DNA of 64,000 bases from Portulaca oleracea. Taxonomy: Eukaryota; Streptophyta; Magnoliopsida; Caryophyllales; Portulacaceae. A model generated the notes under the pieces. That model made no database searches. It was not told the DNA's origin and was given only the letters and a program-made list of their open reading frames with translations. How positions within the stretch are numbered: position 1 is the stretch's first letter; the number at the start of each line of letters is the position of its first letter. A program made the position numbers and the translations under genes. The stretch lies in the NCBI GenBank assembly GCA_029582165.1, contig CM055877.1:23677855-23741854 (forward strand), written 5' to 3'. This document shows positions 24,640-36,708 of the stretch, piece after piece.

Positions 24640-26348
24640 GTACTTGGTCAAGCGTAGGACGTAAAACAAGCGCTTCTTGGGAGGCAACCCAAGTTTTAAT
24701 GCTTTATTTTTATTTTTTTTTATTTTACATTTTTTATTTTTATTTTTAGGATTTTTAGATTTTTCGTAATTTTATTTTTCAACTTTTTAGGATTTTAGAG
24801 GTTTCTTTTCTTTTGTTTTTGTATTGAGGAAATTTTTGAAAAAAAAAGAAAGAAAAAAAATAGAAACTCAAAAAAAAAATGAAAAAAAAAACGAGAGAAG
24901 AAAAACAGAGAGAGTTGAAAAATAAATGAGTGAAGAAAAAATTTTGAGTGGAAAAGGATGGATTGTCAAATGAATGAGTGAAATCCAAAAGCAGAAGAAT
25001 GAGCGAAAGAAGAAAAAAAAGAAGAAAAAATTTTTAATTGAGAGTTGAGGGAGTTGTGGGGTTCGAACTTGTGACATCCTAGGTGAAGTGCAAGGCGCAC
25101 GAGTGGTGTCGGGTGTTGCACGGGTCGTGCGCCCCTCCAGAACATCAGCACTTCGGCAGGTAAGTGGGGACACGGTCCGTGCCCATCTGGCACTACCCGT
25201 GCCTCACTCGAAACCCTAAAAATTTTTTTGCTTTGTTCTTTCGTGGCTTGGTCCGTGCCCCTCTCTACTTCCATTCTCCCCTCTCTGCTTGCTTCCATTC
25301 TCCCCTGCTGCTCGCCGCCACACTACACTCTCCATTTCCCTTCGCTTCTTCTCCTCGTGCGCCCACTGCTCGCTTCTCACCTCTCGTCTCTGCTCGACAC
25401 TCATTTCCCAGCGCCCGCCACTGCTCGCCCCTTCTCGTTCGCCCAGGTTCGCCCACAACCTCGCGCCCAGCCACGCCCCTTCTCCTCCACCACAGAGCAT
25501 GCATGCTCTTCTACTCGACATTCTTCCCCACTCTTGCCTCGCTTCGCCCAGTGACAGGTGCCCCTGTCGTTCTTCTCGCGCCCGCCACACTCACTTCACA
25601 GCCACCACACTACATTCCACTCTTCAACCCTAAACCCTACCACTCCAAGTCTCTTCTTTTCTTCCCTCATTCTCTTGTAAAAGGTTTGATTCTTGTTAAT
25701 TTTGTTAGTTTTCTTTGCTTAATTTGCTAATTTTGAGATACATTGTCTTGGTGTTTGAATTTAGGGTTTATTTGTGCTTAATTGGTTTGATTTGGTGGAT
25801 GCCCTATTCGATTCTTGAGGTTAATTCGAACCTTATTGCTAATTTTGTTTAAATTGTTCAACTTTGATTTCTCTTATCTTGGTTGAATTGTTTGGAGAGT
25901 AATTGTTATGCTTTGGGTTTGGTTTGGTTGTGCCCTTGGTGTGGTTTGTCTCAAGAATTAGTGTGTTTACTTGGTTGGATGTATATACATTGAGTTTTGG
26001 TGGTAATAATTTAGTCCTTGTGTATAGCTAACCTTGTTCTTGCTTTAGTTATAGTTTCATTTAGTTGTAGTCACGAGTTGTGGTGCTTTGTATATACTTT
26101 GTCATCCACCATTGTAGTGTTTCTAGTAGTAGTGCTCTTGATTTTGGTTTGTTTAGTTTGGTGGGTTGTAAATATTGTTTTAGCCTACCTCTTTGCTAGA
26201 CTTTGTCTTAGGAGTCTTGGATAGTGTTTCTTTGTTTTGTTTTTTGAGTCTTCGATGGCATGTACAAACTAACTTCACCATCGTTTTTGAGTCTTTTGCA
26301 CTTTTGTATATAACTAACGTTGTTGTCAAAACTTTTTTTTGTAAAAAG
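24640..26348 (+). other. Athila internal spacer between pol and the 3' ORF
   Basis: It holds A-rich and T-rich low-complexity DNA (24700-25030), then GC palindromes like those in the LTR (gcacgggtcgtgc, ggacacggtccgtgcc; 25080-25205). A C/T-rich tract at 25250-25640 produces overlapping 79-188 aa ORFs on both strands without domain character. I regard these ORFs as composition artefacts. The tract looks like a leader for the downstream ORF. Confidence 0.6.
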
Positions 26349-27620
26349 ATGGCTAGGGGACGCGGTCAAGTTCAAGAGGAACCCTCTTCAAAGAGGAGGA
26401 AAGCTGATGCGGGCACGGGTCGGGATAAAGGTGCACGTTCTTTCTCGTCAAAGCCGAGGTAACAATCCCTTTAATCTCGAAGGTGAAATGTATGATCGTT
26501 ATCTTGCTTTGACCAAGTGTAGAGTTGTGGCCACTAGGTATATGCATGAACCATTTTTAGAATCAACTGGCATGTTAACTGATGTTGAATGGTTGTTAAA
26601 TAGATGTGGCATGTTACGCTTTGCTCGAATGAGAGAACCAACTTATAGGAACCTGATCTTGGAGGTGCTTAGCACTTTTGAAGTAGATTGGCCACTAGGG
26701 ATGGTTTGATTAGTTTTCACATTGATGAAGAGACCCATTCCCTGACTTTGGCTGAATTTGCTGAGATTTTTCAACTTCCTGTTATAACTGACCGTAGGAA
26801 GAGAGAGGTGCCTAGTGATGATGACTGGAACCCCAAAGCCTTTTGGCGGTTCCTTACCACACGGCCTGACTATAGGCCCCGTGACTCAAAGTGCACTGTC
26901 ATCCGAAATCCGACTTTTCGGGTTACTCAGCGGATTTTATCATGTGGTATGTTTGGTCGAGGTGACAGTATAAATGTGGCTTCTAAAGCCGAATTTTATG
27001 TGCTGTGGGGGATGTACTATGCTCGCCCTGATGTTAATCCCGCTGCCCTTTTTGCTCTTCATTTAGCACGACATGCTAGCCTTGGGAAAGGGGATATTGT
27101 TGTGGGGGGTTTGCTTACTGTGTTAGCGAGACATTTGGGTTGGGACCCAGTTCGCCATCAAAGAGATTTGGTTGGTGGACCTTTGCCTTTGGATGCCAAG
27201 ACTTTTTGTTCTATGAAAATGTGTGCATTGGACGGGGCTACTGTTTTGTGGCGGTACCCTAACAATGAATTGATGCGACTTCCCAATGATAATGTGACCA
27301 TCCAACATGTACCTAACATCCTCTTTCTACCACCTTTGAACCCGAACCAGCCTGCTCTTGCGGGTCCACTTGCCATCCGCGAGGATGAAGAGGGTGGTGA
27401 AAGTAGTGATGATGAGCCGAACGATGAGGGAGTGAGTGAACCTACCTTTGAAGAGCGGCTTAACGACCTCCAAGTCTATTGTGAGCATGAGTTTCAAGCC
27501 CTTCAGGACTCCCAGGGTAGAATTGAGCATACCCAAGCTGAAATTCTTGCCTTAATGCGCTCCATGCGTGATTGGCAGCTAAACCATATCTGTGGTCCAT
27601 CCCAACCTCCTCCTCCTTGA
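26349..27620 (+). pseudogene. Athila ORF1-type extra protein, two frameshifts
   Basis: ATG 26349 starts MARGRGQVQEEPSSKRRK, a basic nuclear-type N-terminus. The frame is lost near 26440-26460 and again near 26690-26710. Segments include ALTKCRVVATRYMHEPFLE, FHIDEETHSLTLAEFAEIF, WRFLTTRPDYRPRDSKC, RILSCGMFGRGDS, KAEFYVLWGMYY and an acidic, Pro-rich tail with a coiled-coil-like stretch (ERLNDLQVYCEHEFQALQ). This matches the family called Arabidopsis retrotransposon ORF-1 protein in Athila elements. It occupies the position of the env-like ORF downstream of integrase. I see no signal peptide or membrane segment in the readable part, so an envelope role is not supported. Confidence 0.8.
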
Positions 27621-29508
27621 TTCATCTATGTGGTTTCCTTGTCCATCCCTCCTTTGTTTCTAGTGTTATGTTTTGCATTGCGGACAATGCTAGGTTCAAG
27701 CATTGGGGGGGGGGGTTCCTTATCCATCTTTGTGTATATGTATTTTTGAGTCTTTTTATTTTGATTTTTACTTGTTTTGAGTCTTTTTGTTTTGATTTGG
27801 TTTGATTTTCTTTGTTTTTCTAGTTTAGTTTCTTCTTTTTCGTAGTTTGTTTTAGTTTTTTTTATTTTTTTATTTTTTTATTTTTTTTCTTATTTTCTTT
27901 TTGAGTCTTGTAAAGTTTTTGAAAAAATTGAAAAAATCTCAAAAAAATTAGAAAATCTGAAAAAAGTTTTTAAAAAAAGAAAAGTTTTGAGTAGGATTAG
28001 GTGAGATAGTTTTCTTTTGACTTGATTTAATCTTGTATAGCCCATTTGTGAAGTTCTGTGAATTGACATGAGTTGTGAAGCTAAATGTTGTGAGAATTGT
28101 GCTAGGAAAATGAGTCCGATTACCTTTGTCACTATTTTAAGAGAGAATTGTGCATATGCATATCTTTTTAAACTAGGTATTGATTGTTGAGCGTTACCCG
28201 TGAGTCCACATAAGCCTAAAAGAAAAGACTAATCGTTTTTATTGGTCTTATTTCCATGAGTGGCTCACCATTGTGGTATCTTCCTTCATTTGCTTTGCAT
28301 CTCCTTGAAATTGCCATGCGTTGTACTTTGACAAGATGATAGAGGCATTAGGAATGAACCCGCAAGCCTTGGCCACCTGTTTATATCATAACATCCATAG
28401 TTAGCCCCTTCTAGCTTTGACCATTTCTTTTCTTGATAACTCGCATTATAAGCCACTGGCCGATTACATAATTCCTATCCTTAAGCCATTGCTTGAAATG
28501 TTTTGAGTTTGAAGTTGGGTTGATTGTGGTTACTTTTGTGGTTTGGTTTGAGGTGGGGATTGGTTTGAGTTGTAAATATTGGTTTGATTCCCCAATTGAG
28601 TTCATTGAGGTTGTTGTTAATTGGAGCTTGCCTAGTGTGTTGTATATGTGTGTGAGTGTTTCAATCAATGAAAAAAAAAGAAAAAAAACTGAAAAGGTGT
28701 GAAAAAAAGAAAAAAACAATCGGAAAATTCCGGAAAAATGAAAAAAAGAGAATAAAGTGTTTAGCACTGTGTTTCTTTTGTTTTGAGGCAAGTTTCCAAT
28801 TGATTGTGGGGTTGATTTGTTGATTTGGGCTGTACTATAAGTGGTGAGAGTGAGTGTATGTTGAATTGGCACGGAATAGTTTCAAGCTTTGGCTTTTAGC
28901 TCCACATATCCCAAATATTTTCCACTTCTTACCCTTTAACCCTAGCCCCGTTACAACCCTTGAAAGTCCTCTTGATTGTCATTGTTGCATTGCATTTTCG
29001 CGGTGGAGAGTTGAGATTCTTAGCAAGTACGTGGTTGGTTGTTGCATTGGTTAGAGTAATGAGAAAAACAACATCTTTATATGTTTAAACACATGAGCGG
29101 AGTGTTTACCATGTGAGGTTTGCTCTCAAATCGTACCTAGTTCCATGCTTAACATGTGCATTCTTTTCTCATCGGTGAATAAGGGTGATTGGTTGAAAAT
29201 GATGAGTACCATTCTTGTATAATTTGTCTTCATTTACTCGTGTAAATTGGCTTTGTCTTCATTCCTGGGCTGTACTATAGATTAGATTGGGTTGATTGAA
29301 CGTTCCATCAATGCCATCCTTAGGAGTTGTAATTAAATAAATATTTTCATTTTTATTTTTATTTTACTTTTGAGTCTTTTAATTTTTCATTGAGTTCTTT
29401 GAGTCTTTTTGTCCCGGTTTCTTTTATTTTGTTTTCTGTTCTTTCTTTGCCTTTTCTTTTGAGTCTTGACTTGCTTAGGGACAAGCAAGGGCTAAGCATG
29501 GGGGATTT
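27621..29508 (+). other. Athila 3' untranslated region with two polypurine-like sites
   Basis: No gene is seen. A G-run (aagcattgggggggggggg, 27698-27717) follows the ORF stop closely, and aagcatgggggatttt (29494-29508) directly precedes the 3' LTR and is the PPT. Between them are T-rich and A-rich tracts and many gagtctt words. ORFs here are low-complexity. Confidence 0.65.
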
Positions 29509-30956
29509 TGATAAGTGCTTCTTGTATATATGAGAACTTGGTTGTTTTGATGAGAATTTGGGGAATATTTGATGTGATTGTATTATTTTATGCCTGAATT
29601 TCCCATATTACGCTTGGTTTGGAGTTTGGTGAGTTTTGTAGGAAATTTGTGAAGAATCGATGTAAATCGAGCCAAAAATCAAGTGTAGGTCCAAGTTGTG
29701 TGCATAAAGGACCAAGAAGTGTGAAGTTGGATCACCCAAGGCCCAAACAATGACCCAAACAGCTCCTAGGCTCGAGTCTGCAGTGACACGGGTGGTGTCA
29801 GCAGTGGCACGGGTAGTGCCTATGACCAGAAAGTTTGGAAGTTGAAGCAGTGAAGCGACACGGGTAGTGCCTAGGGTGACACGGACCGTGCCCCTAGGGG
29901 CACGGTCCATGTCACCCCAGGCGCGGTCCGTGTCGCCTGCGTCTTTTCGTTTCCGGCGGTTTCAAGTTGGAATTTGCCTATATTATTGTGATTTCCGGCT
30001 GTCTTTGGGAGCAATCATCACACTACCATCTCCCATTCCATAACCTAGCCCTAATCTATATCCTTCATCATCCATAATCCATCCACCATTGAAGATTGAG
30101 AGAAGATTGAAGACCGAAGAGCAATTTGAACACACTTTGTAGTGGAGGAACAAAAGTCCTCCATTGTTGATTCCTAGCAAGATTGTTCTTCCCTTTGGTT
30201 TATTTCTCATTCTCTCATAGATTTTATATGCTTTTTAGAATAGTTTTCAATTGCTTTGTAGTTGCAAACATGAGTAGTGAGTAGTTATTTTTAGTTTGGG
30301 GGATGAACCTTTGAAGTTGTTTGATGAATTGACTTTGTTGGATTGAATAGTCATGAATTTAGTTTGTTGCAATCTATTTGGCCTTTGAATTGAATTGTTA
30401 TTGCTTTTGCTTGATCACCAATTGCATGTAATTAGGTTGTTGAACGAAGCACCGAAAGGAGAAGTTTGATATCCCGAAAACCTAGGCTAAACTAATTAAA
30501 AATTATCTAGACATAGAAGTTTTTAATTAGGGTTCTTGAGATAATTAGATTTTTAACCTTGATTAAATCAAAATAACCACGAAAGTAGGTGATTGGTTTG
30601 TTTTGGCAATTCGCTCTAGTGGCAAAATCTCATTGCGAAGTATTCTATGCAATTATCGAACCTTGATTGTGCAAACTAATGAAATGAGTGTTCAATCCAT
30701 ATCGTTGATTCGTTACTTGACTTAGGTTTTTATCCCCTGAACGTCTTTTTCTTATTGATAAATCCAAGTAAATTGTGTGCATATTTGTTTGTCAGTCTTT
30801 AGTAGTGAATAGAAATAGAATTAGATTGTTTCAAACAAAAACCCGATCGACTTAGCAATCAACTAGGAGGCTAGTTCAGTGCGTTGAAAGGAAAAGTCCC
30901 TGTGGGAACGACCTTGATTCATGCTACAATTTCACCCGTGCACTTGTGGCCTATCA
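29509..30956 (+). repeat. Athila 3' LTR
   Basis: 1448 bp, TG…CA, ending ggcctatca. It contains the fuller palindrome cluster at 29785-29940 (gacacggaccgtgcc, cctaggggcacggtcc, gtcacccc, gcgcggtccgtgtcgcc). The 75-aa ORF on its minus strand also occurs in the 5' LTR and is not a gene. Confidence 0.93.
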
Positions 30957-31017
30957 ATTAGAAACCTCCCAAATGTGGGGGGAATAAGCTATCCCCTTTC
31001 ATTCACAACAACAACAA

Positions 31018-31971
31018 AACCAATAATAATAATAATAATAATAATAATTATTATTATTATTATTATTATTATTACTAATAATTATAATTATAATTATTAA
31101 TTATTATTAATGATAATAATAATAATAATAATCATAATAATAATAATTATTATAATAATTATAATTATAATAATAGTAATTATAATTATAATTATCAATA
31201 ATTAATAATCATAATTATAATACTAATTATTAATAATTATAATAATAAATATAATTATTAATAAATAAATATTAATAATTTTAATTCTAATTTTAATTAT
31301 TAATAATTAATAACAATTAATAATAATTAATAATATTAATTATAATAACTAATAACAATCATAATAATTATAATTATAATAATAATTATTAATAATAAAT
31401 AATAATTATAATTATAACTATTAATAATTAATAATAATTATTGAAAAAATAATTATAATAATTAATATTTATTATAATTATAATTATAATTATAATTATA
31501 AGTATTAATAGTAATTATAATAATAATAATTATTATAAATGTAAATATTAATAATTATTACTAATATTTAATTATTAAATCTTATAAATTAATAATAATT
31601 TATAATAATTAGTAATTTAGTAAAATGAAAATTAGTAATTAATAGTTAATAATTAATAATAAGCATATATATTAATAAGTAATAAGTAATTATTTTAATT
31701 AGTTAATAATAATTGATAAATATTAATAATTAATAAATAATAATTATTAATAATTAATATAATAAAATTACTAATTGATAAAAATGGTCAAAAATTAAAA
31801 ATTAATTATTAATTATTATAGTTAAATATTTTCCATTGATAATAGTTATTAATTAATAAAAAATAAAAATCTATAATTATAGTAATAATATTATTAATAA
31901 TATGTAATAATAACTAATTAATAATTGATAATTATTAAAATTATTAAAATTTTATTATTATCATAATAATG

Positions 31972-32004
<33 letters not shown>

Positions 32005-32005
32005 A
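31018..32005. repeat. Degenerate (AAT)n/(ATT)n tract, about 1 kb
   Basis: Almost only A and T, built from taa/tta/ata triplets with switches in strand orientation. Purer ends are aataataat at 31022 and attattatt at 31976-32000. No gene is present. Confidence 0.92.
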
Positions 32006-32433
32006 AAAATACTATGACTATAGCTTTGATTCCATTCCACTGCTCACCAAACACTTTATTTCAGGGTTCTAATTCCATACACAACTCCCTAGAATTCTAA
32101 TTCCATACCCAACCCATTCTACTTTTCTCTCCAAAGAGTCCCTTAGGTGTCCACATCCAATGTAATTATAGATAAATATAATATGTTAACTGCCTTTCCC
32201 GCCTATTTTCACCCAAAAGATAATTTATTAATTATCCAAATAAACAAATTCTTATTAGTTATGATTCTCATTCCTTAATTTAAATCGAGTCATCCACACA
32301 TTTTTGGTAACCCTCAACAACCTAATCCTTATTAACACGCACCCCGCTCGTCCAAAGGAATGAGGTATGTTAATTTCTATGCAATTAATGCAAGTTGGGC
32401 AATAGAATTATGATAAATTAAGTGGGTTCTGTT

Positions 32434-33472
32434 TCATTAATATGCTCAGTTTGGCAACAAATAGCTCCACCAAAAATTGAAATTTGCTGTGGATTGCACT
32501 CCTGGGAAGACTCAATAAAAGGGATTTGCTACAAAGGAAAGGGATCATTGATGCTGCAGAAAACATCTGTCCCCTGTGTGAAAGCAACACTGAAAGTGAA
32601 AACCACCTATTGCTCACATGTTCATTCACTTGGTCTGTTTGATTGGAAGTGATGCAATCACGGGGTATTATTCTGCAACAAGATAGGACTTTGAGGGACA
32701 TGTTTGAGGTTTGGATGCAAGTGAAGTTTCTGAACACAATACGATTATGTTGCTGGAAAGCCTCGTTTTTTGCTGTCGTTTGGTCCATCTGGACACACAG
32801 AAATGCCATCATTTTTGAGAAGCAAGTGAGAGACAGGGAGCTGGTTATCCAAAAAGTGAAATGGAGAGTCTCAATTTGGTCTTCTCAATGGAAGGAGAGG
32901 CATTCATACTTGTGAAATAATGGACTTGAGTCCAATTCAACCCCAAAAGCTAGCTTAAGAGGTTGAAGTACGCAAGCCATTATAAACACCACAGTATGGG
33001 TGTCAAAGGCCGATGTGGACAACTCAACACGCCCCCCTCACCACGAGGCGCAGACAACTGCGGGCGCGGCCCCAACATCAATGACCCTGGCTCTGATACC
33101 ATGTGAAATAATGGACTTGAGCCCAATTCAACCCCAAAAGCTAGCTTAGGAGGTTGAGGCACGCAAGTTATTATAAGCACCACAATATGGGTGTCAAAGG
33201 CCGATGTGGAACAACTCAACAATACTCCATTGAGGTGCTAGCAATGAATTTTCACAATATTTCTTTCATTTTCCAGTAGATTTTGAGAGCATAAATCTCA
33301 TGGATTTTTGTTCTTGGTATGGTTGTTTGATCAATATTCTGATCTCTCTGATCAGTAGGGTTGTTTCAAACTCTCAGTTGTAATGTTGTGAGCTTATGCT
33401 CAATTTGGTGCTCTCTGGCGCCTTGTTGATTGATTGAATAAAAGGACTCGTCGGTCGCTACTTAAAAAAAAA
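32434..33472 (+). pseudogene. 5'-truncated L1-type LINE 3' end
   Basis: Target-site duplications aagtgggttctgtt (32420-32433) and aagtgggttttgtt (33473-33486) flank the copy. A poly(A) (33463-33472) and an aataaa-like signal close it. The coding remnant shows a zf-RVT domain (IAPPKIEICC; in another frame LLGRLNKRDLL, ICPLCESNTESENHLLLTC) and the LINE C-terminus (AVVWSIWTHRNAIIFEKQV). There are frameshifts near 32490 and 32640 and a stop near 32640. The TRIM at 32911 interrupts the reading. Confidence 0.85.
32911..33221 (-). mobile_element. TRIM retrotransposon (311 bp) inside the LINE
   Basis: Two LTRs of about 120 bp (32911-33029, 33102-33221), each tgtgaaataatgg…caactcaaca, flanked by perfect TSD atact (32906-32910, 33222-33226). 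On the minus strand a tRNA-iMet PBS tggtatcagagcc (complement of 33089-33101) follows the first LTR, and a purine run ggtgaggggggcg precedes the second. The internal part is about 72 bp without coding. Confidence 0.88.
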
Positions 33473-33486
33473 AAGTGGGTTTTGTT

Positions 33487-34029
33487 GTAGATCAAAGAAT
33501 GGCAGCGCCAAAGGCAACAAGAGTTGAATGTTATAAATTTTCAGAACCTTTAGACTTCGTTTTTTTTAATTAATCCGGTTTTAGAATTTTCTGATTCAAT
33601 TTTTCAATTTTCTCTCTATGAATTTGACAACCCTTTATCTTAAGAGTTTTAGATTATTCCCCCAATTAATCTCATTTAAGAGAAAATATGCTATATTGTA
33701 GGTATTTGTTTCCATTGATTTATGCTAAAGGTTCTATGTTCTTTAATTTGTGTGCAGATTCAACATAGCTTAAATATCTTGGATTAGTGCTTTTGGAGAT
33801 GCACACCCCAAGAATAATATGAGCGATAATAATAAATCAAGGTTTACAATTGAAATATGGATACCCTTATGATCTTGAAGTATTCTACTATGATGCAATT
33901 TATTTGTATGACCGATTTTTAGTATGAAAACTTCATCTACATTTCTTTTTAGTTTGGCAATAGTCTCTTCTTTTTATATGACAAGATTATAGATCTTTTG
34001 TTGTTGCTTTCAATTTGTCAGATTCAGGC
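33487..34029. other. Intergenic, nothing recognised
   Basis: AT-rich DNA with short unrelated ORFs. No repeat structure or protein similarity is visible. Confidence 0.5.
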
Positions 34030-34438
34030 CAGTGTTTTTTTATGCGGTGTGTTGCGGTATGACGTGGGTATGGTGTAGTGAAATTGTGGCGGGTATGATG
34101 AAATTGTAGTGGATTATTGGTAAGTTATGGTGAGTTTTTTGTATATATATATATATATAAATATTGTATTGGTAATTGGGAAAAAGTAATTGGAAAAAGT
34201 GAGTTGAAATATTGTATTTTTTTGGATGATTAAAAAAATGGTTGAAAAAGTATTGTATTGGAAAAAGTGAGTTGAAAAAGTATTGATTGAAAAGTTATAT
34301 TAAAGATATATAATAAATTTGAAAAAGTAATTTGTGGTGGGCTGTGGTGAATTGTGGTGGAATGATATGTTGTGATGGGTTGTGACAAAGTGTAGTGGAT
34401 TGTAGCACTGTAGATTGCCAGCCGCATAAAAAAACAGG
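34030..34438. mobile_element. MITE-like element, about 410 bp, hAT-type ends possible
   Basis: The left end cagtgtttttttatgcgg and right end ccgcataaaaaaacaggg are inverted copies. The interior is rich in ggtgtggt/gtggtg words and contains a short (TA)n at 34142-34159. No convincing TSD was found, so the superfamily is unsure. Confidence 0.5.
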
Positions 34439-34889
34439 GTATGAAATTTCTGTAAAGTGTCACCTCAAAGTTTTTTTTTGTTCTAATGTGAATCCTGACG
34501 TTTATAGAACTCTCAACTTTTTTTTTTTTTGGGAAACCTAAATTATACAATGGTGATCCTGTTTTTGGAATGAAATTGGTGGTCTCCACCTTCCACATCA
34601 CCCATAATTCCGATTTTTTTGGAACTTCATTCCATTTATTTTACAACAATAGGAACTCATTCCTACACTTTACTATAAAATATTTGTTTGGCTAGTTTAC
34701 TTTTTTTCGTTTTACCTATATTAATGTCACATGTCATCTTTTAATTTGTTGAAATTGTGAAGTTCCAGGAACTATGGAGTGTTCCCAATTTTAAATTCCC
34801 AGATTTTCATTCCCTATTGTACTAGAACTTGGGAACTTGGTACATGTCCCAATATGGTGTTCCCCCTATAGCATTTGGTCTTAAACAGA

Positions 34890-35045
34890 CAAATCACATA
34901 ACATCACACAAATGCAGTACATCTTCAAGCCTATGTGCCACTTCATTAGCATTTCTTTCCACCCACCCACCCACCCAATTTCTTGAACATTGCTTTGATG
35001 CCAAATAAGTAACGCATCCTCCATCAATTTCCAATTGTTTGACAA
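34890..35045 (-). pseudogene. Short LINE RNase H fragment
   Basis: The minus strand reads GWVERNANEVAHRL, the typical C-terminal motif (RxxNxxAH) of the RVT_3 RNase H domain in plant LINEs, preceded by a gggtg repeat. It is only about 50 codons and has no start or stop of its own. Confidence 0.5.
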
Positions 35046-36024
35046 TTGGAAATTGTGTATTTTACTTCAAACAGCTTACTATGTTATTTTTTTTTTCTAT
35101 TTGGTAATATTATTTGTGTTTGTTCTTTTGAATTTAGATTTATTTTTCTAATAATAAACTACTTGCTTTGTAGCTTATATTCACATTTGAATTTACTGTT
35201 TTGCCCTCGAAAAGAACAACTACGGATCCTAACAACAACTACGGAACCTTACCCTTTGCACTCAAAAATATATATACTAATACTTAGGCACGTGCGTTGC
35301 ATGTACATGATTAAATTACAAATTTTACTTCTCGTAAAATGGTATATTTACTTATTATTTTAACTCAAATATCCGTAAGCTTTATAACATCTATCATAGT
35401 GCATTGTAAATTATTTTTTATTTTTGAATTGATTATTGTATGTTAATTGAGGACTTAAACCAAATCAATGTTGGGAAAGGACCATACAACAACATAATAA
35501 GAAAACATACATGACCTAATGAAATAATGACAAACATAACAAAGATATGTAGGGAATAAAACAAAATGACTTTACTAAAACTTGTTATAAGTCAACTCCA
35601 CAACACTAAAACTTGTTATAAGTCAAACCTATATAAGTGATATTCACAACATATCGATTAAAGAGAATATAGTGACAAATTAGAAGAAAAGTGACATAAA
35701 GATATATAGCAATTAATCCTAAATTATTTGTAATGCAAATGAAATTAGAAAAATATTAGAAAGAAAGACTATTATGATAGTAGGCCATCAAATAGTGTAT
35801 TAGCCAAAGGTCTGGACATAATGGATCAAGATTGAGGCATTGGGTACATTATATTTCATGTTCAACTCTCTCCTCCCCTGTAGTAATTGTATTGTATTGC
35901 CATTTGTGACTCATTGTGTAATAATCTTGATACTAAACTTCATTTTTTCCAATCATAAATATAATTCAATAATATGTTGTCTCTTATATTATGAGCATCT
36001 ACTTAAAATATGTTTCGTTTTATA
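35046..36024. other. Intergenic, nothing recognised
   Basis: AT-rich sequence. Two adjacent copies of acaacactaaaacttgttataagtcaa-type text occur at about 35575-35625. No gene is visible; the ORFs at 35046 and 35840 are T-rich low-complexity. Confidence 0.5.
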
Positions 36025-36305
36025 CTCCCTCCTTCCCATATTATCTGTCATTTTAACTAACTTTCTTTTTTCCTATAATATCTGTCACTTTATAACTCCA
36101 ATAATATATTAATTACAAATTTATCACATTAACCTTATTAATTACATCTTTTTCTTCCATTATTTTTTTCTATTTACTTTTTCTTTTTTATTCACCATTT
36201 TTTCAACATTTTCACTTTTCCAATGAACTAAATTAATGTTCAAGAGTGTTTTTTTTTGTTTTTCAAATTCTGTCTAATATGACAAATAATCTGGGAATGA
36301 GGGAG
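36025..36305. mobile_element. Stowaway-type MITE (Tc1/mariner)
   Basis: Ends ctccctccttcccatattatctgtca and its inverted form tgacaaataatctgggaatgagggag are the classic Stowaway TIR. The 281-bp element is flanked by TA on both sides (36023-36024, 36306-36307). It has no coding sequence. Confidence 0.85.
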
Positions 36306-36345
36306 TATCTAGTAATATATATACATGTTTATCAAAGATATATAT

Positions 36346-36433
36346 GGGAATGGATCCATTAGGAAGGAACATTAGGTAGGAAGGTAGGAAGGAAAGATCG
36401 CGGCCATCCATCTAAGATCCAACGGACGTTATG
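36346..36433 (+). repeat. MULE-1 left TIR
   Basis: gggaatggatccattagg, then aggaaggtaggaagg, aagatcgcggccatccatc and taagatccaacggacg. It pairs with 49413-49500 with roughly five mismatches. Confidence 0.92.
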
Positions 36434-36708
36434 TAATACACACACATGTGGCAAAAAAAATAGAAAACCACCCATGGAATTAATTAAAACAGCTAGTGGT
36501 ATTGCATTTAATAAAAAAAAATATTGAATCAATCCCATGATTAATGGAAACAGTATAACGTTTTAATGGGGGAATATTCATTTCCCTAAAATAGATCAAT
36601 CTCCACAGATTGAATATAGCCTTCGATCAGAACCAAAAAAAAAAAAGAAAAGAAAAATGCAATAGTCTCCATCAATTGTAACGATTGAACTGGAACGAAA
36701 ACAAATCA

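Larger units (their letters stand above)
17620..30956 (+). mobile_element. Athila-lineage Ty3 LTR retrotransposon, 13.3 kb
   Basis: Two LTRs of about 1.4 kb begin tgataagtgcttcttg and are flanked by perfect TSD attag (17615-17619, 30957-30961). The order is LTR, tRNA-Asp PBS, gag, protease, RT, RNase H, integrase, a long spacer, an extra ORF of the Athila ORF1 type, PPT, LTR. The LTRs look very similar apart from an indel of about 24 bp, implying fairly recent insertion. The coding part nevertheless has several nonsense and frameshift changes, so the copy is not autonomous. Confidence 0.93.
17513..32143. mobile_element. TIR-type MITE-like sequence split by the Athila insertion
   Basis: The left end ctaagggcctgtttggtgaa (17509 onward) and right end ccaaagagtcccttag (32131-32146) are imperfect inverted copies. 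The nearby gaatgaaatt/ggaatgag and ccattcc words are typical of PIF/Harbinger- or hAT-like plant MITEs beginning GGGCCTGTTTGG. The Athila element entered at attag (17615-17619). The right part contains the (AAT)n tract. The TSD is ambiguous because the palindrome continues outward. Confidence 0.45.

Noticed and set aside
25164..25730. Overlapping 108-188 codon ORFs on both strands
   Set aside because: The C/T-rich tract in the Athila spacer opens several frames at once; no motif and no codon-like pattern.
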